From Sipunculus nudus (lineage: Eukaryota; Annelida; Sipuncula; Golfingiida; Sipunculidae), in assembly GCA_026874595.1 (NCBI GenBank), contig CM049308.1, positions 43,965,327 to 44,029,326 on the forward strand: a stretch of 64,000 bases of DNA, read 5' to 3'. This document shows positions 56,501 through 64,000 of the stretch, one piece after another. Numbering within the stretch: the stretch's first letter is position 1; each line of letters starts with the position of its first letter. A program made the position numbers and the translations under genes. The notes beneath the pieces were generated by a model, which searched no databases, was not told the DNA's origin, and saw only the letters and a list, made by a program, of their open reading frames with translations.

Positions 56501-58664
56501 CAATAACCTGTTTTATACCTGTAATAAATACAGATATGAGCCTAACAATAACCTGCCATATATCTGTAATAATCACTGACATGAGCCTAACAATGACCTG
56601 TCGGGTATCTGTTATAACCACAGATCTTAGCTTAACAATAACCTGCCATATATCTGTAATAATTGCAGATATGAGCCTAACAATAACCTGTCAGGTATTT
56701 GTCATGATTACAGATATGAGCTTAACAATAACCTGTCAGGTGTCTTGTTATTACCACAGACATAAGTTTTACAATAACCTACCTTATATATGTAATTAAT
56801 ACTGAATTGAGCCTAACAATAACCTGTCAGGTATCTGTAATAAGTACAGATGTAAGCCTTACAATAACCTGCCATATATCTGTAATAATCACTGATATGA
56901 GGCTAACAATGACCTTTCGGGTATCTGTTATAACCACAGATCTTAGCTTAACAATAACCTGCCATATATCTGTAATAATTGCAGATATGAGCCTTACAAT
57001 AACCTTTCATTTATCTGTTATAACTACAGATGTTGGCTTAACAATAACCTGTTATATACCTGAAATAAGTACAGATATGAGCCTAACAATAATCTACCAG
57101 AGATTTGTAGGCCATATAACTACAAATATGAGCCTTACAATAACCAGCCATCTATATGTAATAATTGCAGATATGAGCCTGAAAATAACCTGCCATATAC
57201 CTGTAATTCGTACAGATATGAGCCTTACAATAACTTGTCAGGTGTCTGTTATTAGTACAGATATAAGCCTAATAATATCCTGTCAGGTAACTGTATTTAT
57301 TACAGATATGAACCTTACAATACCCTGTCAGGTATCTGTTATAACCACAGATCTAAGCCTAACAATAACCTGCCATATATCTGTAATAAGTACAGATATG
57401 AGTCGTACAATTATCTACCTTATATATGTAATTAATACTGATTTGAGCCTAACAATAACCTGTTAGTTATTTGTAATAGTTACAGAAATGAGCCTTACAA
57501 TAACATGTGAGGTATCTGTTATAACTACAGATTTGAACCTAACAATAACCTGTCAGGTATCTGTTATAAGTAAAGATCTGAGCCTGACAATAATCATCAG
57601 GTATTTGTCATGATTACAGATCTGAGCCTAACAATAACCTGTTATAAACCTGTAATAAGTACAGATCTGAGCCTAACAATACCCTGCCATATATCTGTAA
57701 TAATCACTGACACGAGCCTAACAATGACCTGTTGGGTATCTGTTATAACTACAGATGTGACCCTAACAATAACCTGTCAGGTATCTGTAATAAGTACATA
57801 TATGAACCTTAAAATAACCTGTCAGGTATCTATATCATTATAATAAAGATATGAGCCTAACAATAACCTGTCAGGTATCTGTAATATGTACAGATATGAG
57901 CCTATCAATAACCTGTCAGGTAACTGTAATAAGTTTAGATATGAGCCTAACAATAACCTCTCAGGTATCTGTGATAACTACAGATGTAAGCCTAACAATA
58001 ACCTCTCAGGTATCTGTGATAACTACAGATGTAAGCCTAACAATAACCTGCCATATATCTGTAATTATCACTGATATGAGCCTAACAATGAACTTTCGGG
58101 TATCTGTTATAACCACAGATCTTAGCTTAACAATAACCTGCCATATATCTGTAATAATTGCAGATATGAGCCTTACAATGAACTGCCATATATCTGTAAT
58201 AAATACAGATATGAACCTAACAATAACCTGTCAGAAATCTGTTATAACTTCAGATCTGAGCTAAAAAATAACTTGTTATATACCTGTAATAAGTACAGAT
58301 ATGAGCCTAACAATAACCTGCCATATACCTGTAATAATCACTGACATGAGCCTAACAATGACCTGTCTGGTATCTGTTATAACCACAGATCTTAGCTTAA
58401 CAATAACCTGCCATATATCTGTAATAATTGCAGATATGAGCCTAACAATAACCTGTCAGGTATTTGTCATGATTACAGATATGAGCCTAACAATAACCTG
58501 TCAGGTATCTGTTATAACCACAGACATGAGCCTTACAATAACCTACCTTATATATGTAATTAATACTGAATTGAGCCTAACAATAACCTGTCAGGTATCT
58601 GTAATAAGTACATATATGAACCTTAAAATAAATTGTCAGGTATCTATATCATTATAATAAAGAT
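53541..58664 (+). repeat. higher-order repeat, copy 1 (5,124 bp)
   Basis: Marker positions in this block recur 5,123-5,124 bp later. One extra base near 54090 accounts for the difference. Confidence 0.93.
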
Positions 58665-61600
58665 ATGAGCCTAATAATAACCTGTCAGGTGTCTGTTATT
58701 AGTACAGATATGAGCCTAAAAATATCCTGTCAGGTAACTGTAATAAGTTCAGTTATGAACCTTATAATAACCTGTAAGGTATCTGTTACAACTACAGATG
58801 TGGGCTTAACAATAACCTGTTATATATCTGAAATAAGTACAGATATGAGCCAAACAATAACCTACAATATATCTTCCGGCAAAATAACTATAACTATGAG
58901 CCTTACAATAACAAACCATCCATATGTAATAATTGCAGATCTAAGGCTTACAATAACCTGTCAGGTATCTGATATAACTACAGATCTGAGCTTAACAATA
59001 ACCTGTTATATACCTGTAATAAGTACAGATATTAGCCTAATGATGAATGTCATCTATCTGTTATAACTACAGATGTGAGCCAAAAAATTAAATGCCATAT
59101 ATCTGTAATAAGTACAGATATGAGCCTTACAATAGCCTACCTTATATATGTAATTAATACTGATTTGAGCCTAACAATAACCTGTCAGGTATCTGTAATA
59201 AGTACATATATGAACCTTAAAATAAATTGTCAGGTATCTATATCATTATAATAAAGATATGAGCCTAATAATAACCTGTCAGGTGTCTGTTATTAGTACA
59301 GATATGAGCCTAAAAATATCCTGTCAGGTAACTGTAATAAGTTCAGTTATGAACCTTACAATAACCTGTAAGGTATCTGTTACAACCACAGATGTGGGCT
59401 TAACAATAACCTGTTATATATCTGTAATAAGTACAGATATCAGCCTAAAAATAACCTACCATAGATTTGTAGGCCAAATAACTACAAATATAAGCCTTAC
59501 AATAACCTGCCATATATCTGTAATAATCACTCATATGAGCCTAACAATGACCTTTCGGGTATCTCTTATAACCACAGATCTTAGCTTAACAATAACCTGC
59601 CATATATCTGTAATAATTGCAGATATGAGCCTTACAATAACCTTTCATTTATCTGTAATAAATACAGATATGAACCTATAAATAACCTGTCAGAAATCTG
59701 TTATAACTTCAGATCTGAGCTAAAAAATAACTTGTTATATACCTGTAATAAGTACAGATATGAGCCTAACAATAACCTGCCATATACCTGTAATAATCAC
59801 TGACATGAGCCTAACAATGACCTGTCGGGTATCTGTTATAACCACAGATCTTAGCTTAACAATAACCTGCCATATATCTGTAATAATTGCAGATATGAGC
59901 CTAACAATAACCTGTCAGGTATTTGTCATGATTACAGATATGAGCCTAACAATAACCTGTCAGGTATCTGTTATAACCACAGACATGAGCCTTACAATAA
60001 CCTACCTTATATATGTAATTAATACTGAATTGAGCCATACAATAACCTGTCAGGTGTCTGAAATTAGTACATATTTGAGCCTTACAATAACCTGTCATGT
60101 GTCTGTAATAAGAACAGGTCGGAGCCTGACAACAACCTACAATGTATAAGAAATTAATACTGAATTGAGCCTAACAATAACCTGTCAGGTATCTGTAATA
60201 AGTACAGATGTAAGCCTTACAATAACCTGCCATATATCTGTAATAATCACTGATATGAGGCTAACAATGACCTTTCGGGTATCTGTTATAACCACAGTTC
60301 TTAGCTTAACAATAACCTGCCATATATCTGTAATAATTGCAGATATGAGCCTTACAATAACCTTTCATTTATCTGTTATAACTACAGATGTTGGCTTAAC
60401 AATAACCTGTTATATACCTGAAATAAGTACAGATATGAGCCTAACAATAATCTACCAGAGATTTGTAGGCCATATAACTACAAATATGAGCCTTACAATA
60501 ACCAGCCATCTATATGTAATAATTGCAGATATGAGCCTGAAAATAACCTGCCATATACCTGTAATTCGTACAGATATGAGCCTTACAATAACTTGTCAGG
60601 TGTCTGTTATTAGTACAGATATAAGCCTAATAATATCCTGTCAGGTAACTGTAATTATTACAGATATGAACCTTACAATACCCTGTCAGGTATCTGTTAT
60701 AACCACAGATCTAAGCCTAACAATAACCTGCCATATATCTGTAATAAGTACAGATATGAGTCGTACAATTATCTACCTTATATATGTAATTAATACTGAT
60801 TTGAGCCTAACAATAACCTGTTAGTTATTTGTAATAGTTACAGAAATGAGCCTTACAATAACATGTGAGGTATCTGTTATAACTACAGATTTGAACCTAA
60901 CAATAACCTGTCAGGTATCTGTTATAAGTAAAGATCTGAGCCTGACAATAATCATCAGGTATTTGTCATGATTACAGATCTGAGCCTAACAATAACCTGT
61001 TATAAACCTGTAATAAGTACAGATCTGAGCCTAACAATACCCTGCCATATATCTGTAATAATCACTGACACGAGCCTAACAATGACCTGTTGGGTATCTG
61101 TTATAACTACAGATGTGACCCTAACAATAACCTGTCAGGTATCTGTAATAAGTACATATATGAACCTTAAAATAACCTGTCAGGTATCTATATCATTATA
61201 ATAAAGATATGAGCCTAATAATAACCTGTCAGGTATCTGTAATATGTACAGATATGAGCCTATCAATAACCTGTCAGGTAACTGTAATAAGTTTAGATAT
61301 GAGCCTAACAATAACCTCTCAGGTATCTGTGATAACTACAGATGTAAGCCTAACAATAACCTCTCAGGTATCTGTGATAACTACAGATGTAAGCCTAACA
61401 ATAACCTGCCATATATCTGTAATTATCACTGATATGAGCCTAACAATGAACTTTCGGGTATCTGTTATAACCACAGATCTTAGCTTAACAATAACCTGCC
61501 ATATATCTGTAATAATTGCAGATATGAGCCTTACAATGAACTGCCATATATCTGTAATAAATACAGATATGAACCTTACAATAACCTGTCAGAAATCTGT

Positions 61601-63787
61601 TATAACTACAGATCTGAGCTAAACAATAACCTGTTTTATACCTGTAATAAATACAGATATGAGCCTAACAATAACCTGCCATATATCTGTAATAATCACT
61701 GACATGAGCCTAACAATGACCTGTCGGGTATCTGTTATAACCACAGATCTTAGCTTAACAATAACCTGCCATATATCTGTAATAATTGCAGATATGAGCC
61801 TAACAATAACCTGTCAGGTATTTGTCATGATTACAGATATGAGCTTAACAATAACCTGTCAGGTGTCTTGTTATTACCACAGACATAAGTTTTACAATAA
61901 CCTACCTTATATATGTAATTAATACTGAATTGAGCCTAACAATAACCTGTCAGGTATCTGTAATAAGTACAGATGTAAGCCTTACAATAACCTGCCATAT
62001 ATCTGTAATAATCACTGATATGAGGCTAACAATGACCTTTCGGGTATCTGTTATAACCACAGATCTTAGCTTAACAATAACCTGCCATATATCTGTAATA
62101 ATTGCAGATATGAGCCTTACAATAACCTTTCATTTATCTGTTATAACTACAGATGTTGGCTTAACAATAACCTGTTATATACCTGAAATAAGTACAGATA
62201 TGAGCCTAACAATAATCTACCAGAGATTTGTAGGCCATATAACTACAAATATGAGCCTTACAATAACCAGCCATCTATATGTAATAATTGCAGATATGAG
62301 CCTGAAAATAACCTGCCATATACCTGTAATTCGTACAGATATGAGCCTTACAATAACTTGTCAGGTGTCTGTTATTAGTACAGATATAAGCCTAATAATA
62401 TCCTGTCAGGTAACTGTATTTATTACAGATATGAACCTTACAATACCCTGTCAGGTATCTGTTATAACCACAGATCTAAGCCTAACAATAACCTGCCATA
62501 TATCTGTAATAAGTACAGATATGAGTCGTACAATTATCTACCTTATATATGTAATTAATACTGATTTGAGCCTAACAATAACCTGTTAGTTATTTGTAAT
62601 AGTTACAGAAATGAGCCTTACAATAACATGTGAGGTATCTGTTATAACTACAAATTTGAACCTAACAATAACCTGTCAGGTATCTGTTATAAGTAAAGAT
62701 CTGAGCCTGACAATAATCATCAGGTATTTGTCATGATTACAGATCTGAGCCTAACAATAACCTGTTATAAACCTGTAATAAGTACAGATCTGAGCCTAAC
62801 AATACCCTGCCATATATCTGTAATAATCACTGACACGAGCCTAACAATGACCTGTTGGGTATCTGTTATAACTACAGATGTGACCCTAACAATAACCTGT
62901 CAGGTATCTGTAATAAGTACATATATGAACCTTAAAATAACCTGTCAGGTATCTATATCATTATAATAAAGATATGAGCCTAACAATAACCTGTCAGGTA
63001 TCTGTAATATGTACAGATATGAGCCTATCAATAACCTGTCAGGTAACTGTAATAAGTTTAGATATGAGCCTAACAATAACCTCTCAGGTATCTGTGATAA
63101 CTACAGATGTAAGCCTAACAATAACCTCTCAGGTATCTGTGATAACTACAGATGTAAGCCTAACAATAACCTGCCATATATCTGTAATTATCACTGATAT
63201 GAGCCTAACAATGAACTTTCGGGTATCTGTTATAACCACAGATCTTAGCTTAACAATAACCTGCCATATATCTGTAATAATTGCAGATATGAGCCTTACA
63301 ATGAACTGCCATATATCTGTAATAAATACAGATATGAACCTAACAATAACCTGTCAGAAATCTGTTATAACTTCAGATCTGAGCTAAAAAATAACTTGTT
63401 ATATACCTGTAATAAGTACAGATATGAGCCTAACAATAACCTGCCATATACCTGTAATAATCACTGACATGAGCCTAACAATGACCTGTCTGGTATCTGT
63501 TATAACCACAGATCTTAGCTTAACAATAACCTGCCATATATCTGTAATAATTGCAGATATGAGCCTAACAATAACCTGTCAGGTATTTGTCATGATTACA
63601 GATATGAGCCTAACAATAACCTGTCAGGTATCTGTTATAACCACAGACATGAGCCTTACAATAACCTACCTTATATATGTAATTAATACTGAATTGAGCC
63701 TAACAATAACCTGTCAGGTATCTGTAATAAGTACATATATGAACCTTAAAATAAATTGTCAGGTATCTATATCATTATAATAAAGAT
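58665..63787 (+). repeat. higher-order repeat, copy 2 (5,123 bp)
   Basis: Nearly identical to copy 1. I noticed only three differences: an indel near 54090, and substitutions near 59386 and 62651. Confidence 0.93.
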
Positions 63788-64000
63788 ATGAGCCTAATAA
63801 TAACCTGTCAGGTGTCTGTTATTAGTACAGATATGAGCCTAAAAATATCCTGTCAGGTAACTGTAATAAGTTCAGTTATGAACCTTATAATAACCTGTAA
63901 GGTATCTGTTACAACTACAGATGTGGGCTTAACAATAACCTGTTATATATCTGAAATAAGTACAGATATGAGCCAAACAATAACCTACAATATATCTTCC
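63788..64000 (+). repeat. higher-order repeat, copy 3 (cut by the window end)
   Basis: Begins with the same sequence as 53541 and 58665, so the higher-order array continues outside the window. Confidence 0.9.

Larger units (their letters stand above)
50077..64000 (+). repeat. 45-bp satellite, array 3, with higher-order structure; runs off the window
   Basis: About 300 units of the 45-bp repeat. Many apparent reading frames with the 15-residue period (MSLTITCQVSVISTD) are products of the repeat. Superimposed are larger periods: about 1,502 bp (51333 to 52835), 1,765 bp (55042 to 56807) and 5,123 bp (54136 to 59259 and every marker tested after). The array end is beyond the window. It begins with GTCAGGTAAGTGTTTAATTG, the same words seen near 4823 at the start of array 1. 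Confidence 0.96.

Noticed and set aside
50077-64000. CRISPR-like array
   Set aside because: There are no unique spacers. Units are contiguous and diverged, in a eukaryotic context.

Overview
The window looks like repeat-rich DNA from a metazoan, probably a marine invertebrate; a mollusc is my guess from the style of the repeats, not something the sequence proves. It is AT-rich. I found no intact host protein-coding gene, no rRNA gene and no functional tRNA gene. Nearly everything recognisable is a transposable element, a satellite or a wreck of one, so the genes form a record of successive insertions and decay rather than a pathway.

Layout. 1-4396: 3' part of a decayed Ty3/gypsy element (A) with a 3' LTR. 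4790-8185: array of a 45-bp satellite. 8417-12570: a 5'-truncated L1/Tx1-like LINE on the minus strand, split by a 1,859-bp Harbinger-like DNA element (9559-11417) flanked by TTA. 13155-17847: a 4.7-kb foldback element with about 350-bp inverted arms. 17955-19000: diverged tandem repeats. 19996-25918: a 5.9-kb terminal-inverted-repeat transposon carrying a broken minus-strand gene with a zinc-finger-like N-terminus, a transposase-like middle, a PIN/XPG-nuclease-like part and a Cys-rich CXC-like end. 26115-27012 and 43871-44656: two non-autonomous Helitrons of one family in opposite orientation. 28005-32455: a minus-strand 45-bp array interrupted by about 3.5 kb of a second satellite with a palindromic core.

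35804-43600: a Ty3/gypsy element (B) with matching CTATT target-site duplications. Its 5' LTR contains an 86-bp MITE, and its body is interrupted at 37064-41067 by a second LTR element (C) flanked by CACAC. Element C has a SCAN-like gag and a protease but has lost nearly all the rest of pol. The surviving RNase H tail at its 3' end points to a Gmr1-like pol order. 44869-46627: a TIR element containing a GIY-YIG retroelement fragment. 46816-47388: an inverted copy of 32456-33010. 47919-48175: a tRNA-derived SINE. 49190-50076: TATC-rich low-complexity DNA. 50077-64000: a 14-kb 45-bp satellite array with a nearly identical 5,123-bp higher-order repeat, running off the window end.

The most informative results can be checked directly from the bases: four nested or interrupted insertions with exact target-site duplications, two Helitrons with matching termini, and the higher-order satellite structure. 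The most biologically open item is the transposon that combines a transposase-like domain with a PIN/XPG-like nuclease region.
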